Assembly: GCA_039519185.1 (NCBI GenBank)
Contig: CM076847.1
Span: forward strand, 24,859,251 to 24,923,250
Origin: Astragalus membranaceus
Lineage: Eukaryota; Streptophyta; Magnoliopsida; Fabales; Fabaceae
Length of the DNA stretch: 64,000 bases
Direction of reading: 5' to 3'
Shown in pieces: positions 21,618 to 35,300 of this stretch. Both the position numbers and the translations under genes were made by a program. How positions within the stretch are numbered: position 1 is the stretch's first letter; each line of letters starts with the position of its first letter. Below the pieces are notes generated by a model. The model had not been told where the DNA came from. It ran no database searches and worked only from the letters and a program-made list of their open reading frames with translations.

Positions 21618-24128
21618 TGTAACACCCCATTTCTACCCGGTAATTATTTAATAAAATGAGAGTTACAAAAATTTATTTCATATTTCGAAAAGAGATGTCA
21701 CACATTCATCGTTAAATAAAACGTCTTATACGATATAAATAACTTTGTCAAAAATACATCACCACGCAGCGGAAATAGAAATAAGATTCAAAACAATAAA
21801 ATCATGACGTCCTGAATGGACTCCAAACAAATAAAATGCAACAACCAAAGTTTAGCATTTATCCCCCCCTTGAGTGTTACACATCAAAGCAAAGGACACC
21901 GACGACACCGACTCAGAATAGCGAAGGTACCTAAGCCTTCACTCGCAATCACCTGCACGTTACCGCATAGGGATAACATCCAAACAGAAGGGGTGAGATA
22001 TCTTCAATATAATAGCGTAAAATGATAGGAATTCTGCTAGAATATGACAACTATATCTACCACACCACTACACACATCAAATTATAAACATACGTCTAAT
22101 TATAAACATTACAACCAGTCACCAAATGTCATGACAATGCATGAATGCAACCCATACCAACGGGCATATGCATGTGGTACCAAATCACGAAAATTTTGCC
22201 TGTAAATAGAGGCGTCACCAAAATTGAGAGCTTTCACACCCGGCTCACCAATTCACCAAAATTTAGCTTTCACACCAGGCTCACTAGTTTTAGAAAATTT
22301 GAGCTTTCACACCTAGCTCCAAGACCAAAGGCCTTCACCAAAATAAATGCACATGCTGTATGCGACACCATGAATGCACACAGACAATCATTCAAAATAG
22401 TCACAATGTGACACACCAAAATTAATCACCGAATTTCACCAAAGTTGAGCTTTCACACCTAGCCCAACAACACCAAAACACGAAGACTACCCGAAACTAC
22501 AGAACACCAAAATTTGGAGCCTTCACACCTAGCTCCTACAACACCAAGGTTTGAGCCTTCACACCTAGCTCAAACCGCACCAAGACACCAAGAGGACAAC
22601 AATTTCCAAAACATTTGAGACACGATGATTTTTCCCAACACCGGAGACAAGCGACAATTCTCCAAAACACTTGGGACCACGACAATTTTTCCAAAGTATT
22701 TGAGACATGACAACTTTCTTTTTAAAACATCACCATTTAACGACTACACCAACGGTTAACAATTTTTCCAGAAAAATGGACTACTTTGCCTCAAATTAGA
22801 ATATTCAGCTAGGCTTCTGAATAAGCTTTCCAAAACATTTTGAAACATCTAAATCGGACTCCCGAGTCAAAAGATATGTCAAAAACAAAACCGGGGAAAA
22901 ATTGAGGAGCATCCTGAAAATGGCGCCCATGCACTGGGCGCCTAGCAGGCAACATGTTGGAAACTGGCCAGCAACAGGAACTGGCGCCCTTGTCGCCCAG
23001 ACAGGATTTGGCGCCCAGGGAGGCGCCCAACAACACAAAAACGTAACATGGCAGGATATGGCGCCCTTGGCACCCCTGCGCCAAGACACAGCGCGCAACA
23101 CACCCAGACACAGGCGCCCATGGCGCCCCTGCGCCAACAGCGCGCAACACAACACACGCGACCAGGCACACGGCGCCCACACCCAGAGCGCCAAAAACAG
23201 CAACACGAAACGCAACACAACCAGGGACGTGCACCAGACACGGCGCCCATGCACTGGGCGCCAGAAACAGCAACATGACACCAAGCAACATTGGCACACG
23301 GCGCCCACACCCAGGGCGCCAGAAACAGCAACACACCCACCCAGAAATGGCGCCCAGCACCAGGGCCCCAAAAACAGCATCACACCAAATTCACCAAAAC
23401 ACCACATATGCAAATCATATCACCGATTCAAATCACCAATCATTACTCCCCCAATGTTAATTATCATGATTCGCTAATCATAACACCAAACAAACATTTT
23501 ATCGAACACCTAGCATGCACTTAGCAATAACAACAATCAGCACCAATTTTTAGAGTCACAACAATCACCAACGATACCAAACTTCAATTCAACCTAGATA
23601 CAATTCAACTAACACCAAATCAAACATCAAAATCAAACCCTAGGCATCATAGGATCTATTCCCACATAACCCCATCATAAAACCCCATTATAAGGTAGAA
23701 CCCCACCCTTACCTTATAGTAGGAGAGCACCAATTCTCTTGATCGAGTCACCAACAGAACCTCAGCAACACAGCTCCTCTCTGCTCCCTTGAATTCGCGA
23801 ATTCCTCTTCTTCCTCTCCCTTGGATATGTGCGCCGTCCCTCTTCTCTCTTCCTCTCTATTTCGCAACTTTTCTTTTCTTTTTCGTCAAACAATTCGCAA
23901 ATGAGCACCAAACCCTAGCCTAGGCGCTTCACCTATGCGCCTAGCTAGTGGGCTCTTGGATCACAGGCTTTCCTCCAGCTTAAGCCCGATCCCTAACACC
24001 ACCTCCTGAATCCAATTATACGCCTCTTAATCAATGCTAATATAATTATTCCAACTAAAATAAATAAATAAATAATTGAATACCTAAATATTTAATTAAA
24101 TAATTTAATTAAATATTTGGGCGTTACA
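21618..24128 (-). repeat. LTR-B, left (3') copy
   Basis: TGTAACACCCC to GGGCGTTACA, followed by the polypurine complement ACTCTCCCCCAC at 24129-24140. Contains TTTCACACCTAGCTC-type short repeats (22200-22580), the conserved ATTCAG...CTGAAT block near 22800-22880 and a GGCGCC array. Confidence 0.9.
22920..23370. repeat. GGCGCC word array (LTR-B, left copy)
   Basis: Irregular units built from ATGGCGCCCATGCACTGG, GGGCGCCAGAAACAGCAACA and CTTGGCGCCC, interspersed with GCGCGCAACACA. Aligns with 49882-50331. Confidence 0.85.
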
Positions 24129-26203
24129 ACTCTCCCCCACTTAGAATGTTTTCGTCCTCGAAAACTCACCTGAATCAAACAGCTCTGGATAGGACTCCCG
24201 CATCTTACTCTCCAACTCCCAAGTCATGCTCTCACCGGCAGCTCCTAGCCAGACCACCTTCACCAATGCAATTTCTTTGCCTCTTAACACCTTCACCTCA
24301 TGGTCTTCAATCCGCACAGGCATCGTCTCCACCGTGAGGTTATCCCGCACCTCCACATCATCCATGTGGATCACATGAGATGGATCCGAAACATACTTCC
24401 GAAGTTGCGACACATGAAACACGTCATGCAAATTCGAAAGATTTGGCGGTAAAGCCACTCTATACGCCACATTTCCAACTCTCCCGGAAATCTGATAAGG
24501 ACCAATGAATCGAGGAGTGAGCTTCTTCGACTTCAAAGCATGGCCAACACCGGTCACTGGAGTGACTCTCAAAAATACATGCTCACCCTCCAGAAACTCT
24601 AAATCTTTTCTCCTCTTGTCGTGATAACTCTTCTGACGACTCTGCGAAGCCTTCATCTTCTCACGGATCAACTTTATCTTCTCGGTTGTCTCCCAAACAA
24701 TTTCTGGTCCAAGCACCACACTCTCTCCAGACTCATACCAACACAACGGGGTTCTACACTTCCGACCATATAATGCTTCAAAAGGTGCCATCCCGATACT
24801 AGAATGGTAACTATTGTTATACGTGAACTCAATCAACGAAAGGTAGGAATCCCACGAACCTCCTTGTTCCAAAACACAAGCCCTCAACAAGTCTTCTAAT
24901 GACTGAATTGTCCTCTCTAACTGACCATCTGTTTGAGGATGATATGCCGAACTCAACCTCAGCTTAGACACCAACTTCTCTTGCAAACTCTTCCAGAAAT
25001 CTAAAGTGAACCTCAGATCTCTATCCGAAACAATACTCTTAGGAACTCCATGAAGCTTCACAATCTCCCGGATATAAATCTCTGCCAACTTCGACACCGG
25101 ATACGTGATGCTGATAGGAACAAAATGAGACGATTTCGTTAACCTGTCAACGATCACCCATATTGCATCATACCCTTTCGCAGTACTAGGCAATCCCGTT
25201 ACAAAATCCATCGAAGTGCTATCCCATTTCCACTCCGGAATTTCTAACGGTTGCATCAACCCAGCAGGCTTCTGATGCTCGACCTTCGACTTCTGGCAAG
25301 TCAAACATGCATAAACGAACTGTGCCACATCTCGCTTCATACCAGGCCACCAAAACAACTTCTTCAGATCTTGATACATCTTCATAGCTCCCGGATGAAT
25401 ACTTAACTTACTTCGATGACCCTCTTCTAAATTGCTCTCTTCAGCTCTGCGCCTTCAGGAATACAAATCCTATCACGGAATCTCAAAACACCATGCGCAT
25501 CCAACTTAAAGTCACTACCCTCAGGCTGATCATCCCCGACCATCAAATCCACCAACTTGATATCCAACTTCTGGGCTTCTCTGATACTGTCAAGAGACTC
25601 ATTATTAATCTTCAACATACCCAACTTAACACTCTGAAGCGACACTTCACAAACCAAACTCAAATCCCTGAATTCCTCAATCAACTCTAGTTCCTAAGCC
25701 ATCATTGCTGACATATGCAAAGACTTTCGACTTAAGGCATCAGCCACGACATTAGCTTTGCCCGGATGATAGTTCAAACCGAAATCATAGTCTTTCAACA
25801 ATTCCATCCACCTTCGTTGCCTCATATTCAACTCCTTTTGGTCAAACAAATATTTCAGACTCTTATGATCACTAAACACCTCAAATCTGGAACCATACAA
25901 ATAGTGCCTCCAAATCTTCAGCACAAAGACTACTGCAGCCAACTCCAAATCATGTGTTGGGTAATTCTTCTCATGAACCCTTAACTGCTTTGATGCATAA
26001 GCAATCACCTTCCCATCTTGCATAAGCACGCCACCTAGACCCATCTTCGAAGCATCACAATACACCACGAACGGCTCGCCCGGATTTGGCAACGTCCAAA
26101 CAGGAGACGTCGTCAATCTCTTTTTCAACTCAAGGAAACTTTCCTCACAACGAGCATGCCATACAAAAGCCTTACCCTTACAAGTCAACTGCGTCAATGG
26201 AAG
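24129..26203 (-). pseudogene. Element B pol, 3' half (RT end, RNase H, integrase, chromodomain)
   Basis: On the - strand RNase H shows the four acidic sites (YCDASKMG, DLELAAVV, SDHKSL, DALSR) at about 26100-25700. A TAG at 25691-25693 and a break near 25425 interrupt the linker. The integrase (25385-24141) keeps the HHCC finger (CLTCQKSK), the first Asp in SMDFVTGLP, the second in VSDRD and the Glu in GQLERTIQ. It ends with a chromodomain-like segment (DNLTVETMPVRIEDHEV ... KVVWLG ... TWELESKMRESYPELF) that would steer insertion to chromatin. This combination is typical of the Tekay/Del clade. The 5' half continues at 47179 after element C. Confidence 0.88.
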
Positions 26204-26400
26204 GGCCAAGATAAGTCTATTTTTAGAGTCTTTTTAATAGTTATTTTTCTTAAGTTTATTTGGTATTTTAATTATATTTTTGAGCTATTTTACTACAAAT
26301 GTTTACTTTTTATTTTCAGGTGTTATTTTGAAGCAAAAGAGAAAATATGAGGAAAAATAAAGAAACAAAGAAAATATTTGAGGAGGAACAATTTTTAAGA

Positions 26401-26715
26401 CCGCTTGGCACTCAACAGGGTGCCAAGCAACAAAAACTGGCGCAGAGCCTGCGCACGACCCTGGCACATAGGCGCACGACCCTGGTGCAAAACTGGCGCA
26501 GAGCAGCCAAAATTGATTGGCCAGGGCGCACGACCCTGGCACATAGGCGCACGACCCATGCTTGCCAGCAACGCAGAACAGCTGTTGCCAGCACAAGGCG
26601 CACGACCCAGGCTCCATAGGCGCACAACCCTGGGGCAAAACTGGCGCAGAGCAGCCAAAATTGACTGGCCAGGGCGCACGACCCAGGCACATGGGCGCAC
26701 GACCCTGGCGCCAGA
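26401..26715. repeat. GCGCACGACCCTGG word array (LTR-C, left copy)
   Basis: Words GGCGCACGACCCTGG, CACATAGGCGCACGACCC and AACTGGCGCAGAGCAGCC recur seven or more times about 115-430 bp upstream of the TATA site. Matches 39779-40121. Confidence 0.85.
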
Positions 26716-26944
26716 CAAGTCAATTTTGGCTGCACCCACTTGCTGATGGCTATCTTTGCCAACTTGATTTGCCACTTTTTTTGGACCATTTTGCCCCTCC
26801 ACTCAAGTGCCCTAGCCCTCATATTTTCCTAAAAATAGGACCTGGATTCTCACTTGTAACTACGCTTGAATTTTGTTAGAAAATCAATGACAAGGTTTCC
26901 TCTAAGATTCATGACTTCAATTTACTCTTCATGCTTTTTATGAT

Positions 26945-27190
26945 TCTTGCTCTTTTAAATTCTCGCTCTTTTACTTTCTCGCTCTTTTACTTTCTCGCTC
27001 TTTTATTTTCTCGCTATTTACTTTCTCGCCCTTTTATTTTCCAAGTCATTTACTTTCCTTGCTATTTACTTTCTTGCCCTTTTATTTTCCAAGTCATTTA
27101 CTTTCCTTGCTGTTTACTTTCTTGCCCTTTTATTTTCCAAGTCATTTACTTTCCTTGCTATTTACTTTCTTGCACTTTTATTTTCTTGTC
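26945..27190 (+). repeat. Pyrimidine-rich tandem repeat in LTR-C
   Basis: Units of about 47 bp containing TTTTATTTTCCAAGTCATTT and TTTCTTGCCC follow shorter TCTCGCTCTTTTACTT units. Related arrays are at 40350-40565, 41350-41660 and 45740-46050. They give spurious leucine/phenylalanine-rich frames. Confidence 0.8.
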
Positions 27191-27905
27191 ATTTACAATT
27201 CCGCTATTTATGATTTTGCAATTTACCGCTTTCTTTTATTTCTCGCTATTTAATTTCATGTCTTTTCTTCTTCTTCTTCTTTTTCTCTCATATTTAATAT
27301 GAGTGAGTAGATACAAAGTCTTGGGTTATTGGGAGTAATCCAATGATAGGTCCCTAATAATTCCCAAGACTATTCTCCACTCCAAATTGTTTTATATTTC
27401 AATCTAATTTTATTGCCCTTCAAATCTTATTTTAAACATCAAACGAAGAACCGAAAGGTGAAGTATTGATGTTGGATCTAGGAAATTAGACAAGGGAATC
27501 AACACATGAGAATAGTTTTGAAACTCTTGAGACATTATAAAGGTGTTATGCTTAATGGGTTTTGGTGACAATCAACCATGAGAATAGGCTTGATTGTTAG
27601 TTCAAAACACGCTCTAGTACTCCGAAAGGAGACATTAGTTATATTCGCTGCCTTGTCTTTGAAATATATTACTCTTATAATTTGTTGAATAGTCTAAAGA
27701 AATTATTTTGGTTCCTTATTGTTGTGATAAAACTATAAACCTGAGATTGTTTGTTTTTATTTCTAAATTTTACAACTCCTAAAAACCATTCCTTCTAGCT
27801 AATCAACTTTGGAAAATTAAATTGGTAATCACTTAGGCTCTCCCTGTGGATCGATAACTCTTTTATTACGCGATAAGACCGTGCACTTGCGGCCTATCCA
27901 GTTTT

Positions 27906-27923
27906 TGGCGCCGTTGCCGGGGA
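27906..27923 (+). other. Element C primer-binding site (tRNA-Asp)
   Basis: TGGCGCCGTTGCCGGGGA is complementary to the 3' end of plant tRNA-Asp including CCA, a few bases after the 5' LTR. The same site is in D at 42028-42045. Confidence 0.88.
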
Positions 27924-28010
27924 GGCAGTGATATTAATTAAGTTTTTCGAAACCGGTTAGACTGAAGTTTTATTTTCTTTAATTTTACTTTTTCTTCTCT
28001 TGTCCCTCGA

Positions 28011-29769
28011 ATGCGAAGAACCAGAAATTTCGGTGAAACTGTTCAAAAAATTCCCGAAATCGAAAGGTTCTTACATAGAAGGAGGAGAGAAATTCCCGAT
28101 AACCAAATGGCGGCTAATGAAAATCGTGCTCTCAAAGAGTACGCAACACCTTCAGCGGAACCATCGGCTGTCATTGTACATCCAAATGTGGAAGCAAAAT
28201 AATTTTGAACTCAAATCAACTCTGCTTTCAATGGTTCAACAAAACCAATTTTCTGGTTCTCCCACGGAGGACCCAAATCATCATATTTCAATTTTTCTGG
28301 AATACTGTGGAACTCTCAAATTAAACGGGGTACCTCAAGATGCCATAAGACTAAAGCTCTTCCCTTTTTCATTAAGGGATAGAGCAAGAGCATGGCTACA
28401 TTCTTTGCCTTCGGAATCCATTACCAGCTGGGGCCAATTAAAACAAGCCTTTATTACTAGGTTCTTTCCCCCAAGTAAAACAGCTCAAATGAGAAGTCAA
28501 ATTACTCGATTTTCTCAAAACGACGCGGAATCTCTTTATGATGCTTGGGAACGTTTTAAAGAAATGTTAAGGCTATGCCCCCATCATGGACTAGAGAAAT
28601 GGCTCGTTGTTCACACTTTTTATAATGGATTACAATATGCAACAAGGATGACTGTTGATGCAGCTGCAGGTGGAGCTTTGATGAACAAAATTTTTACTGA
28701 AGCTTATGCACTCATTGAAGATATGGCTCAAAACCATTATCAATGGGCAAGTGAGCGAGCCATAATAGATAAACCAGCATCATCAAAAGAGCCAGGTAAG
28801 TATGAAATATCTGCTGTTGATCATCTTGCCTCAAAAGTGGACGCACTTTTTCAAAACTTTGAAAAATTAGATGTAAGTGCCGTTTCACAAACTTTTTCTC
28901 CTACTACTCCACCATGTGAATTATGTGGGGTTGTTGGCCATATTGGAGCTGAATGCCAGCTTGAGGCATCTAGTACTGGAAATGAGCATATTAACTATGC
29001 TCAAAAAGAAGATCCGTTTTCAAATACTTATAATTCTGGGTGGAGAAATCATCCAAATTTTTCTTATAAAAATCCTCCACCCAATCCAGCACCTAGACCA
29101 CCTCCTGTCTTTCAAAATCAAAGCGTTTTTAACAGCCCACAAAACAACCCGCAAAAGTCGAACTTGGAATTTTTGATGGAAAAATTTGTGTCATCTCAAA
29201 CAAAACAAAATGAAGAATTCAAAAATCAAACTTGTTATTTGAATGACACACTTATCAAATTAGAATCAAAAATCGACTCTATTTCCCCTCATAGTGAGAT
29301 GCTTGAAAATCAAATAACTCAAGTTGCAACACAGGTGGCTTCATCCTCTAAATCTTCGGGGGTATTTCCCGGACAGCCTGAACAAAATCTAAATGGCCAA
29401 ATATATGCCGTCACCCTTAGAAGCGGAAAACAATTAGAGGAACCAAGAGCAAACCAAGGAAAAATTGTGAGTGAAAAACATAATTTAGCATGTGAGCAAG
29501 AAGAGAAAGAAAAAGAGAAAGAACCAGAAAAAGAAAAAAAGAAAGAACCAGAAAAAGAAAGAGAAGAACAAAACATCCCCCCACCACCATACGAAGCATC
29601 TCCTTTATCTTATTTTTCACCTTCCTTTGTGAAAATAACATTTGATCTGGGGGGAATTGAAAATAAGATCTTATTGCTTTTACAACTTCCATTTTACAAG
29701 CCATGGGATCCAGGAATATGTTTTCATTCTTCATGTGTCACTTGGTCTTTATGCTTCAAGCAATGGGAC
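28011..29769 (+). pseudogene. Element C gag, interrupted by E2
   Basis: The start MRRTRNFGET at 28011 is shared with D. One extra A near 28198 (AAAA against AAA in D) shifts frame, so the rest reads in the frame of the 28000 ORF. The retrotransposon gag core is clear (RDRARAWLHSLPSESITSW, RFFPPSKTAQ, ESLYDAWERFKEMLRLCPHH). A partial zinc box (CELCGVVGHIGAEC) and a Lys/Glu-rich tail follow. After PPPPYEASPLSYFS the usual protease region is missing; 60 unrelated codons end the ORF. E2 inserted after CAATGGGAC; the frame resumes at 38609 and ends at a TAG at 38655-38657. Gag would form the particle that packages element RNA. Confidence 0.8.
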
Positions 29770-32373
29770 TGTAACATCCTGAAAATAATTAGTAGAATTA
29801 TTTGGGTGTTAACCCAATTAAACCAATTTAGTACGTGACTGGTAAATTTATTGAGTGCTAAAAATTAATTATTGGTTGCCATCGGATCGTTAACCGGATA
29901 ATACGGACCAACGAAGTTTTGGAATCGAAATAAGAGATTTCGATCAATATGGTAATTTGACCGCGTTACAGCTTATATATTAAATAAATATATATATGTG
30001 TACGTGTGTGTGTGTTAAAAAGAAGAGAAGAGAATTAATTAAGAAAGGAAGAAAGAATACGAGGGAGAGAAACAGAAGAGAGAAAGGGAGAGAAAAGAGA
30101 AAGAAGAAAGAATGGGTGAGGAGGAAGAAGAGGAAAAAGGGAGGACTTCGGCTCATCGAAACGACTTCCGTCCAACACGAAAAATGTTCAGCGCTACTTC
30201 CTCTTCGTTTTGGTACCAAAATCTTCATCATCAACTCACTCTCCTCAAATCCACCATTTTCGAATTTAAGAGGAAATAGAGGTTTTTGTTGTTCAAGCTC
30301 AAAGGAAAGCTTTGGATGGTGTTTGGGAGCGAGCTCAAGGTGGATAGCGCAAATATTGAAGTCCGATTTGGAGTTTGTGAAGAATCAAGGGGATAGGGTG
30401 CAAAATTGGGTTTATGTGTGAATAGTGTCATGGAGGTTATAGGAGGAAGATGATGAATAGTATCCGTGGAGAATTTCGGGGAAATCGGTATTTCGGTCAA
30501 AATGAGGTTTCGCGATCGAGTGGAAAGCTTTGGAAGCGGATTGGGTGTCGCCGGAGCGGAGAATGTTCGCGTGGTTACTCGGTGGATTCGGCCCGCTCGT
30601 GGTTCACGCTTCAAGGGTGAGTTCTACTCACGTTTAGGATTTTACGTTTCGAATTAATTGATTTAATGTTTTATCGCTTTCGCTGGACTGGAATATTTCT
30701 GGATATTGTCTGTTTCGGGTTAGGAGTCGATCGGAGCGAGTCTCGAGTTGCGTTGAGTTGAAATGGAATTTTTGGCGATTTGATTTCGAAAGATTTTGAC
30801 TTAAAAACCGTTAATTGGAAAATGTGTCGTTTTTGATACAATCCGTTTTGATTGAGTTTTGATTGGATTGATTGATTGTGTGGTTTGTATTGGGTCTATT
30901 GTATTGGTTGTCAAATCTGTTTTCAGTCGGAACGAAAATCGGAATTGAGCAGAATAGCGAATTTCGCAAGAAAACGGAAAACCTGCACTTTTCTGCAGAG
31001 GGTCGCGTCGCGACCCGTCCCGTCCCTTTCGCGTGGCGACCTGGCCCAGTTTTGTCACGCAAAAACTTTCTGTCGTTTTTCGCGTCGCTACGGTAGCAGT
31101 TCGCGTCGCGACGCTTTGCAGATTTTCAACAGTTTTTCACTGATTTTGTTTTCGCAATAACTTTTGATCCGGGAACCCGATTGAGGTGTTCTCAGGGGCG
31201 TTGGAAAGCTTATTCAAAGATCTATCTATTTATATAAATTAAATGGCATAATGGACTGTTTTTGAAGTTGTAAACTATTTCGAAAAACCGAATGATAGTA
31301 CTCGTGTGCGAACATATGTTTTATTAATAATAAAGCGGACTATGAGTCCTACGTGATACGGTATAACTGATGCGGGACGATTATTATTTATTGTCTAAAC
31401 CGGTCTAAGATTCACGATATATATTATATCGACTATAGGAAACGGCCCAATGCGGGTATTATGTTCGACTAACGGTCAAATGTAGATGGACTAACTATTC
31501 ATTGAGTATAGGTGAACTAACAGGTCATCGAGTGTAGATATATTTAATATATATTTACGTGGTATGGGTGACGACCCATGTTGACATACTAGGAGGGGCA
31601 GTCATGATCCCCCACCTTAGGCTCCGATGCCAATAGTTAAACTATTATTGGTAAGGGGTTCGCCGGGATTAGTCAAGAGGCAGTCGGTGGTGTGTCAAAG
31701 AGTATTGAGTAACGTCCGCCGGGATTAGTCAAGAGGCAGTCGGTGGTACGTTACTGTTGTTTTGTGCTGCGTTCATCGGGATTAGCAAGTGGATTGCAGT
31801 CGGTGGTACGTAGAAAGGCCTAGGATATTAGTTCATCGGGATTAGCAAGTGGATTGCAGTCGGTGTCCTATTAGATCGAAGCCTTATTGTATGATTCGCC
31901 GGGATTAGCAAGTGGATTGCGGTCAGTGTTGTGTCAAATCTTAAAAATGTTTTAAATGGACCGAGAGTGTTAGTAGGGGTCTCGGTAGAACTCACTGAGA
32001 TTGTATCTCATTGTTTATATGTTGTTGTTTTACAGAGAAACAGGGACGGCAGAAATCCAAGGAGCACGAGTAGGTTGAGCTCAGGCGACTGCTGATGACT
32101 TAGCTATTACGCTTAAGTTTATATTTCCTTTTGTTGTCTTTGTACTACAACTTTATGTATTAATGTTATGTATTTACTTCCGCTTTTTTGTACGATATTG
32201 AACACTGTATTTCACTGATGGTTTATGGTCTTATTTATGTTTAAGACTGTTCTATTGTTATTCAGTGAAAATTTCATAGTGGTGTTCAGTATTTAAACAG
32301 GAAATATATCTCTGATTATTTTATGATGGTACACTTGGGTATTTTTACTTGATAAAAATATCGGGGTGTTACA
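29770..32373 (+). repeat. E2 5' LTR
   Basis: Starts TGTAACATCCTG, ends CGGGGTGTTACA. A TTATATATTAAATAAATATA stretch at 29971-29995 could be the TATA region. Word block at 31005-31115 (TCGCGTCGCGAC words, two of four mutated), conserved block at about 31150-31225 and minisatellite at 31661-31928. Confidence 0.9.
31661..31928 (+). repeat. LTR minisatellite, 5 units (E2 5' LTR)
   Basis: Units of about 55 bp with CCGGGATTAGTCAAGAGGCA or the variant CGGGATTAGCAAGTGGATTG, ending CAGTCGGTGG. GTCGGT (DRE/CRT core on the other strand) is in four of five units here and in all five at 37891-38158. Confidence 0.85.
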
Positions 32374-35300
32374 GTTGGTATCAGAGCAGTTCGACCTAGT
32401 CGTACTTAGTTTAGGGTTGAGTCGATTCCTTGTTAGTCCTTTTTGTAATTACACTTGTGATGCTAAGAGACATTGAGCCTGATCAACTTAATACTTAGTG
32501 CATCATAAGCGGAATTATGACTGGATGATCAAGACGCAGTCCTCGACCAAAATCGGAATCTTCAACCGGTGCATCCTCAGGAAAGGTGACATGACGGTGG
32601 AAGAATACACCGCTAAGTTTGAGAAGTTGTCTCAGTTTTACCAACTGGTGAAGTAAGCTTCGGATGACGAACGGAGAATGCAGAAGTATAAGACGGGCAT
32701 AAGTGCTTTTATGATTTATGGTCTCAGTTCTTATACTGCTACCAATTATGTTGCCTTAGTGCAATCAGCCTATGTCGACGAGGATGATCTCATAAGAAAT
32801 ATTGGAAAGGAAAGAAGGTAGTTGATTTATCAACTCCGAATGCAAAGTCCTAAGATAATTTCATCAAAGGAAAAGCAGATGCAATTCTTTGATTCTTCAA
32901 AGGTCAGGAGACGTTCTAACTGTAGAAAGCCTCACAGCGGTGATTGCAAGTGAAGACCTAATCGGTGCTATTATATAAATGTAGAGGGTCACTATGGTAA
33001 AGAGTACCCCGTAAGGAAGAGTTTCAAGGAGTTACAAGCGGCTCCAAGGCAAGGACGAGTCAACACTTTGAATGCTTAGACAGTTACAACTGCATACGAG
33101 TTACTGAGGGGTATGGAATCAGTTTTCAATAACTCCTTCAGTATATTATACGATTCGGGTGCAACCCATTGTTTTATAGCACAAACATGTGTAGGTCGGT
33201 TGGGATTAGCAATGTCTCCGCTATCCGAGCCGATAACTATTTTAACTGCTGCTAAGGGTCGTGTCCAGACATAATCTTTGAATAGAATCGTCTACTTGTC
33301 ATAGGAGGCAGGAATTTCGTTGTAGAATTTATTGTTTGCCTATGAGAAGTGTGGACACCATTTTGGGTATGAATTGGATGACTGCAAATCATGTTGCAAT
33401 CAACTATCAGCTTCGCTTCAGGAACAGTTGAATTGTCTAGGACAAATTCTAAAGCGGTTACCCAGTTCACCTTAGACGGTCAATCTTCATTCCAAGATGC
33501 GGAAGCACATGTTAGTATGTTATCTGCATCCACTGGAACTAGTTTGGATTTGGCGAACGTTCAGGTCGTGAATGACTTTATGGATTTCTTCACAATGAAG
33601 TTTCTTCTGAACCTCCATAGCGAGAAGTAGAGTTTACTGTAGAATTGATTCCTGGCACGGGATCAATATCTATTGTTTCTTATTGAAGGTTTCTTGAGAA
33701 TTAAAGGAAATGGAGTCTCGACTTGAAGAGTCGGTGTTAAAGAATTTATTCGACTGAGTGCTGTTCTATGGAGTACTCTGGTGTGATTAGTCAAAAGGAA
33801 ATATATAGTAGCATGAGATTGTACATCGGTTATCGACAACTCAACAAAGTGACGATCAGGAATAAATATCCCTTACCAAGGATAGACGATTTGCTTGAGC
33901 AATTTGAGGTGCTGCAGTGTTTCAAAAATTGATCTGAAGTCAGGATATCATCAAATAAAAGTTAGAGCCTTAGATATTCCGAAGACAGCTTTCCGTACTA
34001 GGTATGGACACTATGTGTGGGTAGTGATGCCCTTCGGTTTGACTAATGCTCTAGCGGTATTCATGGATTACCTGAACCGAGTTTTTTCCTCAATTACCTA
34101 GATCAATTCGTAGTCGTTTTTATTGACGGTATCTCGATGTGCTCGAAGACCATTGAGGAGCATGTCCAACATCTCCGCATTGTTCGGAAAGTACTCCGAG
34201 AAAATAAGTTGTACTTGAAACCCTCGGAATGTGATTTTTGGGTGTCAGAGGTAAAGTCTTTGGGACATGTGATTTCCCAAGTCGGGAGTTTCTGTAGATC
34301 CCAGTAAGAAGGAAGCGGTGTTGATGGGAGTGACCGACGTCGGCCGCAGAGATCAAAAGTTTCTGGGTCTAGCCGGTTACTATAAGAGATTTGTTAAAGG
34401 GTTCTCACAGTTAGTTTTCCACTTACTCGGTTAACTCGTGAGGGTCATCCATTTACGTGGGATGCTGATTGTGAAGAACGTTATTAAGAGTCGAAAGATT
34501 TTGACTTCTGCTCCAATCCTGATTCTTCCGGATCCGTCATTGGAATTTTAAATTTTCGATGAAGCTTCAGGGAAGGGTTTAGGATGTATTCTAATGCAAA
34601 GATCAACAAGTGGTAGCTTAGGCGTCCAGACAATTAAGGTCTCGTGAAGAGAATTATCCAACTCATGAATTGGAGTTAATAGCTATTGTGTATGCACTGA
34701 AGATTTGGAGACGTTGCCTGTATGGGTCTCGTTTTGAAGTCTTTAATGGTCACAAGAGTTTAAGGTATCTGTTTGATCAGAAAGAACTGAATAGCAGGCA
34801 GAGAAGTGTGTTGAGTTTCAGGAGGATTATAAATTCGTGTTGATGTAGCATTCAAGAGAGGCTAGTGTTGTAACTGATGCACTGAGTAGGAAATCCATCC
34901 ACATGGCTGAGTTTATTGATGCGTGAGAAGGAACTATTAGAGTCTTTTAGATCTAAGTTGGGGTACATCCATGAGTTTTCACTTGGGTGGCGAGTTATTA
35001 GTTTGTTAACCTCTCCTTGGTGAAGGTTAACAATGAGATGGTCTTACAAGATTTCGTTTGACAAGACGAACGTGAATACGAATATGTAAGTGAGGTAACT
35101 GTTGACTGTTTCACGTTGCGAATAACCATCAAAGGATTAATTGATGGATCTGCTGGCAAGTGACAAAAAAAAAATGTCCAAAGTGAAGTTTGGCGTGCGG
35201 TATGGTAGTTTTGAAAAATCATTTTTGTGAAAACCCGCATGCTAAAGTTAATTTTGGGAACGAATCAAGAGGTTAATGGAATCTGATTTAGGAAAATCCT

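Larger units (their letters stand above)
26209..27899 (+). repeat. Element C 5' LTR
   Basis: The first base of the expected TGATAAGTC is A here, and the last base of CTATCA is C, so both terminal dinucleotides decayed. The TATA site reads TAAAAATAG (26830-26838), whereas the 3' LTR keeps TATAAATAG. Includes a word array, a pyrimidine-rich tandem region (26945-27190) and the GTGCACTTGCGG end. Confidence 0.88.

Noticed and set aside
27906..27923. A tRNA-Asp gene at the TGGCGCCGTTGCC matches
   Set aside because: Only the complement of the tRNA 3' end is present, at the PBS position; no cloverleaf follows.
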